Source: Podila epigama (lineage: Eukaryota > Mortierellomycota > Mortierellomycetes > Mortierellales > Mortierellaceae). From it: 18,434 nucleotides of DNA. How positions within the stretch are numbered: position 1 is the stretch's first letter; each line of letters begins with the position of its first letter. Below are positions 1-9,673 of this stretch, piece after piece. Under the pieces are notes generated by a model, which was not told where the DNA came from, ran no database searches, and saw nothing but the letters and a program-made list of their open reading frames with translations. The stretch is taken from assembly GCA_015679605.1 (NCBI GenBank), contig JAAAVE010000255.1:6525-24958 (forward strand), given 5' to 3'. The position numbers and the translations under genes were made by a program.

Positions 1-51
1 CCTCCTCGTCTTCATCGTCATCATCGTCATCATCGTCATCATCATCGTCAT
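1..51 (-). repeat. Acidic codon repeat (poly-Asp/Glu stretch)
   Basis: The plus strand is an imperfect TCATCG/TCATCA repeat. In the reading frame of the RSC-like gene it encodes an almost uninterrupted run of Asp ending in Asp/Glu, just after a Lys/Arg-rich segment. Mixed GAT and GAC codons suggest selection on the protein rather than simple slippage. Confidence 0.8.
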
Positions 52-3000
52 GACCGCCATATCGACTCCGCTTGGACTTTGTCTTTTTCTTGCCTTTGCG
101 ACCCCTCTTGCTCTTTTTGGAGATGTCCGACTGTGACAATGATGAAGAGCGCCGTCCATTGAATTTTCCTGCAGATTCGAGAACCATACCCTTGTTCAAG
201 ATGCTCTTCACCTCAAACTTTGGCAATTTGATGACGGCCGGGTAGGGCCGGACAGGCGTTGGAAGTGGGTCGACCGTATAGACTCTCTTCCAATCCTTGA
301 TCAAGAAGGCAGACTTGCCAGTCTCAGAGTAACGGTTCTCGCATACATAGACATCCTTTTTATCAAACTCGATGACTTGACCACGTACGAAATCCTTATG
401 CGCCTGGACATACACCTTGTGGTCCACCAGATCGAAATTGTACTCCCACTCGCCAGAAGCCTTGAGAACCTCCTTTTCGTAAAACATTTGACCAGGAACC
501 TGCAACGTCTGTTCTGGTCGAAGGAATTTTGATCCAGCAATAAACTGGCCATTGCTATCATGGCACAAGGCATTCATTTTGGACGAGAAAAAAAAAGTTA
601 GAGGAAAGAAGGGCTAATACCAATAGATGCACTTGATGTCACTTGTTACGGAGAGGTTGCCATCAAGAGATCCACTTACTTTGAGTCTGTCTCTAAGCGC
701 TCAATTAAAATAATCGTTCTTGGGCCATCGTTCAGTTCAACAAACTCGCCAGCCTGGTAATTCACACCGTTTTTGGACAAAGACGAGACGGTCCGTCTAT
801 CCGACTAAAAATGAACCACAATGTTTTAGACCATCCATCGTTAGTGGAACAGACAAGAGTGAGAAATAACTCTCGCACAAATGCTTTAGAGAAACAACAG
901 TCTTTGATCCGTTCCACACCTTATCCACGCCCCCAGATTTTGACTTGTCGATGAGCTTGTATTGGATAAAGATCTCCTTCTTTTTGGTGTTGAAAACCTT
1001 TAACAAAGCCCTGGCGTCCTTGTTGATCTGGGATCCATCCTCGTTGAAAATGAGTGCGTTCTCAAAAATGAGTTGAAATTCCCTGTCAAAGTCTTCGACA
1101 GTCTTATAATACTCGGCTTTGATGCGGCCCTAATGATTTTTTCAGTTTTGAATATTTCTCTGTCAATTTTCCCATCGTTACTATATGTATGAATGCAAGA
1201 AGACCCATGTCCCTTCTTTGTTTCTTTTTCCTCTTGGTAGTACATTACCAGAACAAGCTGCAGCGACATAGGAGACTTTATAACATCATAGTATTCCGGA
1301 TATTCGTCCTTGGATGGCAGTGCCATGAAAATCTCTGACAAATTTCGTCCACTACATGTCATCAAGAGACATCGAGTGAAAAAAAGAGAGAGAGATGGTC
1401 AAACAGTGTAGAGTACAGTTATAACGTGTTTGACGTATTGCCCTTGCATGCATATAGACACCGCCTCTACAATGAAAGGAGGTACATTTCTTACGTCTTG
1501 TCCCGGTGGTTCAAGATAAGCTTGTAAAGGTCCGTGAAGGCGCTGACCAAGACATGTGGCGGTATGGATCCGGCATACTTTGGTTCCCTTATATCCTTTA
1601 CCGATCTTCCGTCTCTGTCGCGGTCTCTGCGGGGCTTGAGACCCCTGTTATTCGCCTTGACTGGACTGGCCTGGAAAAAATCATTTTGGTTAGTCAAACG
1701 TAACATAACCATGTATCTTTTTTGTATAAACAAGTATGACCGATTAAAAGTGGTAGCTTTGACGGCTAAAAAGGTAGCTAAAAAGATGTTACCTCCGCAA
1801 ACATTTTCTCCCATTCAGGCGTCCTTTCATAAACAAGCTCCAATGCCACCTGTCCATGTTCATTTTGTGCACGCTTGTCCGCACTGTATTTTTCAATGAG
1901 CATCCTGGCTGCCTCCAAATGGCCTAGAGGGATATATTTTGAAGAGACAATACCAAAGGAAAAGCTTGAAATTTTAGCTTTTCTTCTTCTTCTTCTTCTT
2001 TTTCTTCTATCAAACATGAATTCAGTGTCAAGGCAGGACAGATGTAAGCACTACATTGCAACACATACCTCCAAAGGCCGCCCATGCCAAGGGTCTGCCT
2101 TTATACCATGTATCCTGCAGCTCAACATTGGCATTGTACTCCATGAGCAACGAGATAGCCTCGATCGATCCGTAATAAGCGGCAGCATGCAACGCGGACC
2201 AGGTGAAGGTGTTTTCCTCAAAGATGTTGGTTTCGTACAATGTATCCGGGTTAAAGTATCGTTGGGACAGGTAGTACTTTAACGTCTTGACATCATTCTC
2301 CTCGATGGCCAGGAACACTTTTTTGATATCTACTTGGTTCATGATGAATATTTAAGCGCGATTCCTGTTGGTATCAAGTTCATGAGGACTCAAAGAAAAC
2401 TACAAATGAATGTTAAAAAGGTTGCCGTACCATGCTCGGTCAGATTACCAGGATCGGGCTGCTTGACCTTCAATTTGACCTTGTTCTCGGATGTCTTTGA
2501 CGACTTTGATGTTATTTTTTTTGGAAAACAAAGAAGAAAGGATGTTAATCAACACTGTAATATTCCTGATAAAATGCCATGCTTCTCCACTCACTTTCAC
2601 CCGAGTCTTTTCATCATCAATGTCTTTCTCAGAGTTGAATGATTCATGTAGAAATGTAATAGGAATGCTTCATTTGCGGCAAATAAAAAAAGTTCACCTT
2701 TCACTCACACACCTACTCCCCCTCCTACCTTTTTCCCCTTCCCTCCCTTTCTCGCTATCCATTTCCTTTTTCTATGACAAGCATATCCTCCACCCTCGAT
2801 ATAATATTTTCCCGCGTTTTTTTTTATATATTCTGTAATGTCGTTTTCCCCTCTCCATCAAAAATAAAGAGCATAATCAGACTCGTGCTACGCATGAGCT
2901 CAACAGCTTTTTTTTTTCGTGGAGAATGTCCCCCTTCCTTCTCGCACCACCTTTTTCCAATTTTTTTAATCAATTGGACTATCCTTACCTGTAGAGACAT

Positions 3001-3054
3001 TGCCGAGTCATCTTCAGTAGAAAGCTGCTTTGATTTCCTTCGAGTTGAATTCAT
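1..3054 (-). CDS. RSC1/RSC2-like chromatin remodelling subunit: ankyrin repeats + bromodomain + BAH domain (partial, 3' end off window)
   Basis: Ten exons join in frame with GT-AG borders: 3054-2989, 2627-2595, 2503-2449, 2329-2069, 1923-1793, 1670-1495, 1351-1249, 1129-920, 804-680 and 554-1, giving about 571 visible residues. Residues ~53-182 carry ankyrin-type helices (SALHAAAYYG, PLAWAAFGGHLEAARMLIE). Residues ~220-325 form a bromodomain (PEYYDVIKSPMSL, then NALIFN with the expected acetyl-lysine-reading Asn). Residues ~358-470 form a BAH domain (YQAGEFVELNDG, FLRPEQT, MFYEKEVLK). A basic Lys/Arg stretch and a poly-Asp tail follow to the edge. The ATG at 3054 is the first Met after an in-frame stop at 3102-3100. 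Bromodomain plus BAH is the hallmark of yeast Rsc1/Rsc2, which bind acetylated histones and nucleosomes in the RSC remodeller. Here ankyrin repeats sit where a first bromodomain is expected. The domains are clear; the two short N-terminal exons (33 and 55 nt) and the exact donor of exon 3 (2449 or 2431) are less certain, and an alternative ATG exists at 2342. Confidence 0.86.
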
Positions 3055-3059
3055 TATTA

Positions 3060-3085
3060 TTTTTTTTTTTTTTTTTTTTTTTTTT
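3060..3085 (-). repeat. 26-nt poly(dA:dT) tract directly upstream of the RSC-like start codon
   Basis: The plus strand has 26 consecutive T, so the sense strand of the RSC-like gene carries a poly(A) run ending five bases before its ATG. It may be a nucleosome-depleting promoter element or part of a poly(A) 5' leader. Length in such runs is prone to sequencing error. Confidence 0.85.
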
Positions 3086-3630
3086 GGTCTTTCTTTTTTT
3101 TATGTCTTCCTTTTTTCTTTTTTAATATATTTTTGCCTCCGACCTAAACCGTAATCTGCGGGATTTCCCTTTGAATTACGCGTGATGATTCGGGTAAAGG
3201 AAAGGCTGGATGAGATTAAAAACGAAAACGAGGAGGAAAAGGTGGAAAATAAATCTTTTCTGATAAATGGACGAAAATGATTAATGAATGAGAAAGTAAG
3301 AAAACAAGTAACAGGATCGCGTCTTTCTGCTGAGAAGCAATAAATAACAGGAAAAAAAAAGGGCATGAAGCGACTTTTCCCCCTTTCTCTTCCACACACA
3401 ACAAAAAAAAAAAAAAAACTCCCATAGCCATACAATTGTATCACGTGCATTGTGAAATGAATGTGGAAAAAAAAAAATTTTAATAATAATGGCACTACGC
3501 TTTGTTGGATCCGCAAGAGAGGAGGAGGAAGAATTAGAGTGCTATGGTACACTGGGGATGATGTTGTAGGGAAGGGGGGTGATGTGCGGATGAAACTATG
3601 CGTTCTTCCATAGAGAAAAGAAAAAAGAAA

Positions 3631-3638
3631 TGTATATA
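3631..3638 (-). terminator. Possible 3'-end efficiency element of FET3 (TATATACA)
   Basis: On the minus strand TATATACA lies about 210 nt after the FET3 stop. It resembles fungal UA-rich polyadenylation efficiency elements. This is pattern only; no cleavage site can be fixed from sequence. Confidence 0.25.
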
Positions 3639-3847
3639 GAATAAAAAGTATGAAGGATAAACAATAGACATGGGAGTGAATGAACAAACAAAAAAATAAT
3701 GAGGATGACAGGGGAATAACTACAAGAGTTTCAAACAAAGAAACGTTATTGTCAATGGAGACATGGAATATTCAAGGTCGCATGCACTTGCTTCCTTTTT
3801 TTTTGTCCACGTCCACTGTCAAAAACTGGCACGCTCCTTTTTTGAAT

Positions 3848-5982
3848 TTAGTGGGTCTCCTGCTCGGCAGCCTTGGCCTTTGTAATCTGGGCAGCGATGG
3901 CAGCATCGTCCTCACGAGCGTACCAGAGGACGGCACCGAGACCCAAGAGAGCGGAAATGATGGTAAAGATCAAAGCAACGATACCCTTGCCAGTGAACTT
4001 TCCCTCAAGAGGATCAGGACCAATGTTAGCACCAGTCATGTCCAGACCCTGGTTTCCAGCGGCGTTGCCCTCGTATGGGATACCGAGGGCCTTGCAGTGG
4101 TCAATGTGGGAGGGGTCAATCTTGAGACGCGACTGCATGAGCTCGGGGGCCTCAATGATGGTCGTAGCAAGACCAGCCTGAAGATGCCATTCGATGTGGC
4201 AATGGAAGAGCCAGACACCGGGGTTGTTGGCCTGGAAACGGATGGCAACGTTCTCCTCAGAGGGGACGAGGACGGTATCACGGCGTGCAGGGTTGGTGGT
4301 GTTGAAGTAACCGGGGTATGGGACAGAGGGATCGTACTTGCCCGTGCTACGGCCGACAATCTGGAAGACGTGGCCGTGAAGATGGAAGGGATGGTTGCCG
4401 GGGTCATCGTTGTTGATGATAATCTCGACCCAATCGTTGTGGCTGATGACCATAGCGTGTGAGTGCTTGCCGTAGACTTCAGGGTTAGAGCTCAAGTTGC
4501 CAGTAGTCAGGGCGGTGTAGAGCGAGGGGACCTTGGGCATGACGTAGGTGATATCGTTGAAGGTGGCCTTGTTGCTGTAGTCGTTCAAGACACTGAAGAC
4601 AGCGTTGAGGACAAATTGCTTGTTGGGGGCGACAGCAGGCTCGGGAATGACGGGAACGAGGGTGGCATCGTCAAATTCTTCCCATTCAGAGGTCTGGATG
4701 GGGAAAAGAGGGAAGGCGTCGTTGTAGACGACGGTGCCGGTGACGTTCAGAACGAGCTCTGGGGGGACGATATCGAACATGGCAGGGTTCATGTCAGCGT
4801 GGAGGACATAGTTGGCGGTAGCATCAGTCTTGGCGGTGACGAGGACAGAGTAGCGCTGTGCGGCGGTGATGGGGAAGCTGGAGACCTTGGTGCGCTCGAC
4901 GTCGATACCATCAATCTCGATGATCTCAATGTCGTGACCGTCAATGTAGAAGTGGAACATGGCCAGAGCGGACATGTTGATGATACGAAGACGATAAGTC
5001 TTGCCGGGAACAAAGTGGAACTTTGTGTCGAGCTGTTGGTTAATCAAGCCAGACTCGGGAACGGGTTCAGCACCACTGGGGTTGAAGATGGAGAGGTACT
5101 GCTCAACCATGACCGAGTGCTCGCGATGGTACCAGTCTAGTATGGGCGCATTGTTGTTGGAAAAGAAGTTTCGTGCAATTGTGCATGAGTAAAGAAAAGA
5201 AAAAGAGTGGGACGTGCATGGTTTTTACATAGTCCGCTGCGCAAAAAGGAAAAGAACTACGAGAAGGCGAAAAAGAAAAAAGTGGAAATGCCCACCAAAT
5301 AAAGAAATGTGACAAAAAATAAAATAAAATAAAAAAAGATCTGATAAGACTTACCAGCAAGGGCAATAACATATTCCTCGTCATACTTGTAAGTCTCGTT
5401 GGTGTTGTGGATGATAAGGGGGGCACGGAGACCGTCGACGTAGTGACCCTTGTTATGGCCGTGAATCCAGTAGGTACCGTGTTGCTCGATAGGGATGGTA
5501 TAGGTGAAGTTGGCGCCAGGGGGGATGGGGCACTGGGTGACCATGGAGGGACCATCGAATTGGGCGTTGCCGGTCTGGAAGAGACCGTGGGAATGCAAAC
5601 TGGTGGGCTCATCAAGCTGGTTGATGACATTGATCACCAAGGTGTCGCCCAAGGTGACATTGATCGAAGGAACACTGCCAAGACGGAATTGGAAGAGGTG
5701 AAAAGCAAGATGGTGAATGTGTTAGATATTGAGTGTATGCTAATGTGCGGTATGAATGATGCCAAGTCACAAGTCAGGATGAAAGAGATACGACATAACA
5801 CAGTGCAGACAACGGTGTCAGACTTACGGGAACTGGCCATTGACACCGATAACACGACGCTCGTGGAGGCCATCAGGGTTAGCATTGACGTAGGTGAGGT
5901 TCCAGTTGTAGGTGACGACGGCAGCCTGGGCAACGGTCGAGGCCAATGCCAGGATGGCGAGACTCTTGATAGAAGCAAGCAT
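3848..5982 (-). CDS. fet3: FET3-type multicopper ferroxidase, plasma-membrane anchored
   Basis: Three exons, 5982-5828, 5674-5355 and 5136-3848, give a 587-residue protein. It oxidises Fe(II) using O2 and passes Fe(III) to the permease FTR1. Residues 1-20 form a signal peptide ending in AQA. All copper ligand blocks are present: HSHG (His79, His81), HGH (His123, His125), HPFHLHGH (407-414) and HCHIEWH (470-476, with Cys471 as type-1 ligand and Leu481 at the axial position). NPSGAEP places Glu182 where yeast Fet3 has its iron-binding Glu185, which supports ferroxidase rather than laccase. A single C-terminal membrane helix (~543-564) and a short cytosolic tail match the Fet3 topology. Length is close to yeast Fet3 (636). 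The ATG at 5982 begins the signal peptide. It is divergent from FTR1 across 4.47 kb. Exon codons strongly favour C in third position. Regulation is probably iron repression through GATA sites. Confidence 0.96.
5339..5348 (+). promoter_or_regulatory. ATCTGATAAG GATA element inside FET3 intron 2
   Basis: GATCTGATAAG is an exact match to the (G/A)ATC(T/A)GATAA sites reported for fungal iron-sensing GATA repressors. It lies 7-16 nt inside the donor end of FET3 intron 2 (5354-5137), about 640 bp into the gene. It is part of the spacer-wide cluster of such sites. Confidence 0.5.
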
Positions 5983-6256
5983 CGTTCTGAAATGGTTCAC
6001 TCGTAGGGGTTTTCGCTTTTCTCTTTGTTTTAGTGATCAAAGGGTGATGAGATGATTGAAATCCTCTTTTTTTTTCAGAATGAAATGAATGAGAGTGAAT
6101 TCAGACAAGACAATTGAAAAAAATAATAGACGAGAAAGGAGGAGGAAGAGGAAGAGGAGGAGGAAAAGTGAGTGACAAAAGAAGCAAAGAAGAATAAAAG
6201 AAGAAAACAAAGGAATAGAAAAAGAAAGAAGGACACAATGGAAGAAGAGGGGGCTG

Positions 6257-6263
6257 TATTTAT
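6257..6263 (-). promoter_or_regulatory. TATA-like box of FET3 (ATAAATA)
   Basis: ATAAATA on the minus strand lies about 275 bp before the FET3 ATG and is followed by a pyrimidine-rich leader. Inverted CCAAT boxes sit further upstream at 6340-6344 and 6408-6412. Position and context mirror the FTR1 promoter. Confidence 0.45.
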
Positions 6264-6339
6264 GTGTGGGTTAACAGACTTGCAGGCCAAATAAAATTCA
6301 CACACAGAAAAGAAAAATATTATACCCTTTTGCATGGAC

Positions 6340-6344
6340 ATTGG
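6340..6344 (-). promoter_or_regulatory. CCAAT box upstream of FET3
   Basis: CCAAT on the minus strand lies about 77 bp upstream of the FET3 TATA-like box. CCAAT-binding (Hap/Php) complexes take part in fungal iron regulation, but the motif is short and common. Confidence 0.3.
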
Positions 6345-6784
6345 GCGTCACTGTTGTTGTTACTTGTTGCACTCACTTTGGTCCTGTCTTTTCGTTTCCA
6401 GTTGAGCATTGGTCAATACCTCAACAATCACACTCATAATCACTCTACACAGATAGTCCTACTCGCATCCAGAGTCTTTAGAAGTGGTCATCGACTCTCT
6501 GTCCTTTGTCAGCATCTCAAGAATCTCTTTCTCATTTTTACTTGCACACACTTTCAACCCCTTGTGTAGTAAGGTAGTAAGTAGACCAACCCAACCAGAT
6601 TGACAAGATGAATGAATTTCAACTCTTTTTTGCTTAATCAATTTAATCAATACAATCACAAACACATTTTCATACATGTACACATGGCGAGCAGAAAGGT
6701 AGGGGGCCATTACAATAAATACAATGGCCAATGCAATTGTATTGACTTTTGTTTTTTTTTCAGTTGACTTCCAAAAAGTAAAGC

Positions 6785-6818
6785 TGAACTGAACTGAACA
6801 GAACAGAACTGAACTGAG
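6785..6818 (+). repeat. Pentanucleotide tandem repeat (TGAAC/AGAAC)
   Basis: Six units in a row read TGAAC x3, AGAAC x2, TGAAC, followed by TGAG. The array ends six bases before the GATA site at 6824. It includes ACAGAACTG, which also occurs twice in the FTR1 promoter. Confidence 0.8.
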
Positions 6819-6823
6819 TTAAG

Positions 6824-6832
6824 TTATCAGAT
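6824..6832 (-). promoter_or_regulatory. Iron-type GATA element ATCTGATAA
   Basis: TTATCAGAT on the plus strand is an exact ATCTGATAA on the minus strand, about 840 bp upstream of the FET3 ATG and 560 bp beyond its TATA-like box. It matches the core recognised by SreA/SRE/Fep1-family iron repressors. Confidence 0.5.
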
Positions 6833-7177
6833 GGGATTGGTTAAATTTTTTTTCTCTCTTCTTTCTCAATCTCTCCAAAGTCAATCATTCAGGACATTCG
6901 ACTGTGAGTTATCACAGAGAAAACAACCCCTGCGGTGGCTTGCATCATTTCACCCACATGGACATTTTTCCCTTTCCCTCTTTTTCCTTTTTCTTCCTTG
7001 ACCACAGGCCACCCTATTGTAGATGAGTATACACTATGTGTGATCCCAGACAGAGAGATAGAGAGACCGACAGATACACAACACACCTTACCGGACATGG
7101 GTATCAGAGAAAGGGAACCCGGGTCACTAATTCTCACTTTTTTTTCATATGGAAAGCATCTTCTATCCATCCTCCAG

Positions 7178-7187
7178 ATCTGATAAG
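7178..7187 (+). promoter_or_regulatory. Iron-type GATA element GATCTGATAAG
   Basis: ATCTGATAAG preceded by G is an exact match to the extended consensus (G/A)ATC(T/A)GATAA. It lies 204 bp from the related ATCTGATAG at 7382, giving a close pair in the FET3-proximal part of the spacer. Confidence 0.55.
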
Positions 7188-7381
7188 AGTCCACAGAGTT
7201 CCAGAGCGAGCGAGTGAACAGTATAAGCGGCTATTGGCCGATAGGTAGACTGAAGGACAGACACTGCACAACTGGAACCAGGCGAGCAGCAGGGAGGATG
7301 TAGAATAAATCATATCATTCTTTTTTTTTTTTTGTCCCTTTACTGCTTGCTTGATCCGGCGAGTTCGAGATGTAGACGACA

Positions 7382-7390
7382 ATCTGATAG
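7382..7390 (+). promoter_or_regulatory. Near-consensus iron-type GATA element ATCTGATAG
   Basis: AATCTGATAGG differs from the consensus only in its last base (G for A). GATAG is tolerated by several GATA factors. It pairs with the site at 7178. Confidence 0.35.
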
Positions 7391-7621
7391 GGAGCCACGC
7401 ACGATACCTTTCTGGTCCTATTCACTTTTCATCCAAAACAAACAAGATCGCGCCAAACAGCTAACAAATAAACAAAGCTGACAACTCAACGCCATGCTCA
7501 TGCATATCCACCTTCACGCGAGCTGAATGAGACAATAAAAAAAACGTTTGTCCATGACTCAACTTTTCTTCTTCAAGCGATCTTCATCTCGCTTTTAGGC
7601 ACCCTAGACTTCACCCTATCT

Positions 7622-7637
7622 CTTTGATGCATCAAAG
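7622..7637. repeat. 16-bp perfect palindrome CTTTGATGCATCAAAG
   Basis: Each half is CTTTGATG read toward the centre. It could be a binding site for a dimeric protein or form a short hairpin. A perfect 16-mer palindrome is somewhat unexpected by chance in this window, but not rare. Confidence 0.7.
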
Positions 7638-8595
7638 TTTTATGGGGTCTTGTGAGATTTTATTTTTTATTTTTTTGCAAGTCAGCTCATGACCCCGAAG
7701 CATTCACACTAGTCTACAGTACGGCAGCGTACGGAAGATTCAAACGTCCAGTCGGCCTTGTCTTTTTGCCTCGGTGCCCAATGGGACTAGAGGCACAGAC
7801 ACCTTTCTGGCTAAAAACACCAGTTGTATGCATGAATGTACATACAAGTTTTGTACTCTTGATTTTTTTTTCTCTTTGTACCATTCACATTCCTCCTCAA
7901 CTCAGCAGCTTCCTCCAACACAAGCCTGTTCAACCGGAGCCAATTGAGGCAAGGAACACACACTCTACGATAGGAGAATGAGAATTCAGAATGTGAGAAA
8001 TAAATGTGAGAAATAAATGCATGCGAGGGTTATTCCCCGATACACTTTTTGTGTTTTTTTTGGGCCAGGTTTGTGAAATTCATCAAATATGACCTTTTGC
8101 AGCGCGCCAGAGAAAAGGATAAAGTTGAGGAGACAGGAAGCAAACAGACATGCAAGCGTGCATCACAAAAAAGGTTGGCCATGGACTTTTGGGCGGCTCT
8201 CAAAGAAGGTCTGTCGCACAACCATTTCGGGACGACGTTTGAAGAGCGATTTCCTAATCGAGAAGGGGTGACGAAGATTATGCACCTTTCTGTTCACAGG
8301 CATAATTTTTTTTTTTCCTTTTTCTTTCGTTCGTCTTTTTTTCCCCTTTGAACTGAGACTGAAAACAAACAAACAAAGCAAAAAAACCAACCAAGAGACA
8401 CACGGTTGAACCGCCGGTCATAGCTATTTCACCCGCAGATGCTTAATCTTATTTGGTGCCTTTTTGGCACTAGACCATTTCTTTCTTCACATTCAAATAC
8501 ACACACAACCACTAGTCTCCATCGTTGTTACATCTTACCACTCAAGTGAGAAAAAAAAACACATTATCAAAAGCAAAGAATCGGTGTTGCCATGA

Positions 8596-9084
8596 ATGAG
8601 ATTGCTATACCTTGAGAGATGGCTGGCCCATGTACTGAACGCGGCAACGAAAGATGAGGCATTAAAAAAACAAGGACCGATAACCCTTCTGGTACGATCT
8701 ACACTTCTTTCTGATGGAAGAAAAGTGTACATGGTATCTTCTTTTTGCGGAGCGAGAAATACGGTACGCATGGTTACAGGTTACAGTACACAGCAAGATG
8801 TTGAGATATATTTCTTGACGCGAAAGATGGCTCGCAGAGTGCCCAGATGCAAGTGCGATGAGTATGTTTTTTGTGTATTTTTCTCAAGTCAACAAATAGA
8901 AAAGAGTGAGCAATTACCTCAACAGATTCATGATTGTTATCAGATCCAGGTAAGCCAAGGCAGAGTTTTAGTCAAGGTGCTGGTCAATGGACAAGGTTTC
9001 CGGTAACGACACTGGTTTACCGGGAATATTGACATTTTTTTTCAGTTCACCTGTTCGCATGGCACTGCTGAGCAAGGTCAAGGA
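8596..9084 (+). CDS. Doubtful spliced hypothetical ORF in the FET3-FTR1 spacer
   Basis: An ATG at 8596 opens a frame free of poly-residue runs. At 8949 the frame meets CCAG|GTAAGC, a textbook donor. At 9044-9045 the sequence TTTTTTTTCAG is a textbook acceptor, preceded by TAACGAC as a possible branch site. Joining 8596-8949 to 9046-9084 removes a 96-nt intron, typical in size for this genome, and ends in a stop after about 131 residues. I recognise no family, signal peptide or membrane segment. The product is fairly basic, with a CKC motif near residue 95. A GATA site lies just before the donor. It may instead be a spliced non-coding RNA or chance. Confidence 0.2.
8937..8945 (-). promoter_or_regulatory. 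Iron-type GATA element ATCTGATAA
   Basis: TTATCAGATCC on the plus strand is GGATCTGATAA on the minus strand, an exact extended match. It lies mid-spacer, about 1.5 kb from the FTR1 ATG and 3 kb from the FET3 ATG. Confidence 0.5.
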
Positions 9085-9191
9085 TAAAAAAATGATCGGG
9101 TCTCGTTCCTGTCTGGACCGGCGTCGACCTCCTTGGTTGCTTTCACCCCCCTTTAGCGGGATTGGAACACAAGAGAGAAAGAGAGATTGTA

Positions 9192-9212
9192 TGTGTGTGT
9201 GTGTGTGTGTGT
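9192..9212 (+). repeat. (TG)n dinucleotide microsatellite
   Basis: Twenty-one bases of alternating TG, the longest dinucleotide run in the spacer. No functional reading beyond possible polymorphism. Confidence 0.9.
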
Positions 9213-9646
9213 TTGAAGGAAAAAGAGACGGTCTGTTCACCTGTGGTTTTTCGTACCCCGTTCGAGCTTTGGGCATGGGCGCGCCACACATGCGAGAAGA
9301 AAGAGAAGAAAAAAAATGGTCCAGCCTCCAAGGAACCAAGGCCACCCACACAGGGCAAGACATGGGCGGTTGAGTGCTGGCACACACACGAGATGTTTTT
9401 CCTTTTTCTGTTTACTGGAAGAGTGGCCTGTTGCTGAGTTTTTTCTCTGTGTGCAGGTACAGTTGGTGAGTGTGTGTGAAAAAGCGCGAATTGTTGTGCG
9501 AGGAAAAAGGGTCTTGCACCTGTGGGAGAGATGACTTGAGTTGCAGCAGAGTGGAGTACAAGAAAAAAAAAAAAAAAAACCAAACAAAGATGCACGCTTG
9601 AGACGCTTTGTGTACATTGTGTGAGTGTGTGTTTCTCAACCCAGCC

Positions 9647-9673
9647 AAGGATACAAGGATACAAGGATACAAG
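9647..9673 (+). repeat. Octamer tandem repeat AAGGATAC x3
   Basis: Three perfect head-to-tail copies of AAGGATAC followed by AAG. Each contains GATAC rather than the GATAA core, so it is not counted with the iron sites. Confidence 0.85.

Larger units (their letters stand above)
3055..3847. other. Intergenic: promoter side of RSC-like gene and 3' flank of FET3
   Basis: The 793 nt between the FET3 stop and the start of the RSC-like gene contain no ORF I can support. Both flanking genes are on the minus strand, so this holds the FET3 3' end and the RSC-like promoter. It is rich in homopolymer A and T runs, including one of 26 T just before the RSC-like ATG. The 212-codon minus ORF here is low-complexity Phe/Ser/Leu translation of pyrimidine tracts. 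Confidence 0.7.

Noticed and set aside
2334-3154. Overlapping plus-strand ORFs near the start of the RSC-like gene
   Set aside because: Low-complexity Phe/Ser/Leu translation of pyrimidine runs; the opposite strand carries in-frame exons with splice signals.
2563-3266. Further TCTGATAA-like strings (CCTGATAAA near 2565, TTCTGATAA near 3258)
   Set aside because: They lack the ATC 5' half of the iron-type GATA consensus, so I did not count them in the cluster.
3100-3738. 212-codon minus-strand ORF between FET3 and the RSC-like gene
   Set aside because: Dominated by Phe, Ser and Leu from polypyrimidine tracts; no domain, and it occupies promoter/3'-flank sequence.
3680-5140. Long plus-strand ORFs (260 and 225 codons) overlapping FET3
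   Set aside because: They lie antisense to a clear ferroxidase, share one frame broken by a stop, and reflect the C-ending codon bias of FET3. No recognisable domain.
7355-7376. Possible tRNA B-box (GAGTTCGAGAT)
   Set aside because: Does not fit the GGTTCGANNCC consensus and no matching A-box or acceptor stem was found.
7652-7981. 109-codon plus ORF in the iron spacer
   Set aside because: Middle segment is not low complexity but matches no family I know; no donor/acceptor pair supports it and its end is T-rich leader-like sequence.
8049-8390. Overlapping ORFs on both strands (100 and 75 codons)
   Set aside because: Neither resembles a known protein; each runs into homopolymer-coded Phe or Lys. 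No splice evidence.
8456-8470. Short hairpin GTGCC-TTTTT-GGCAC
   Set aside because: A five-base stem is common by chance; no following T run or other context to suggest a functional terminator or structured RNA.
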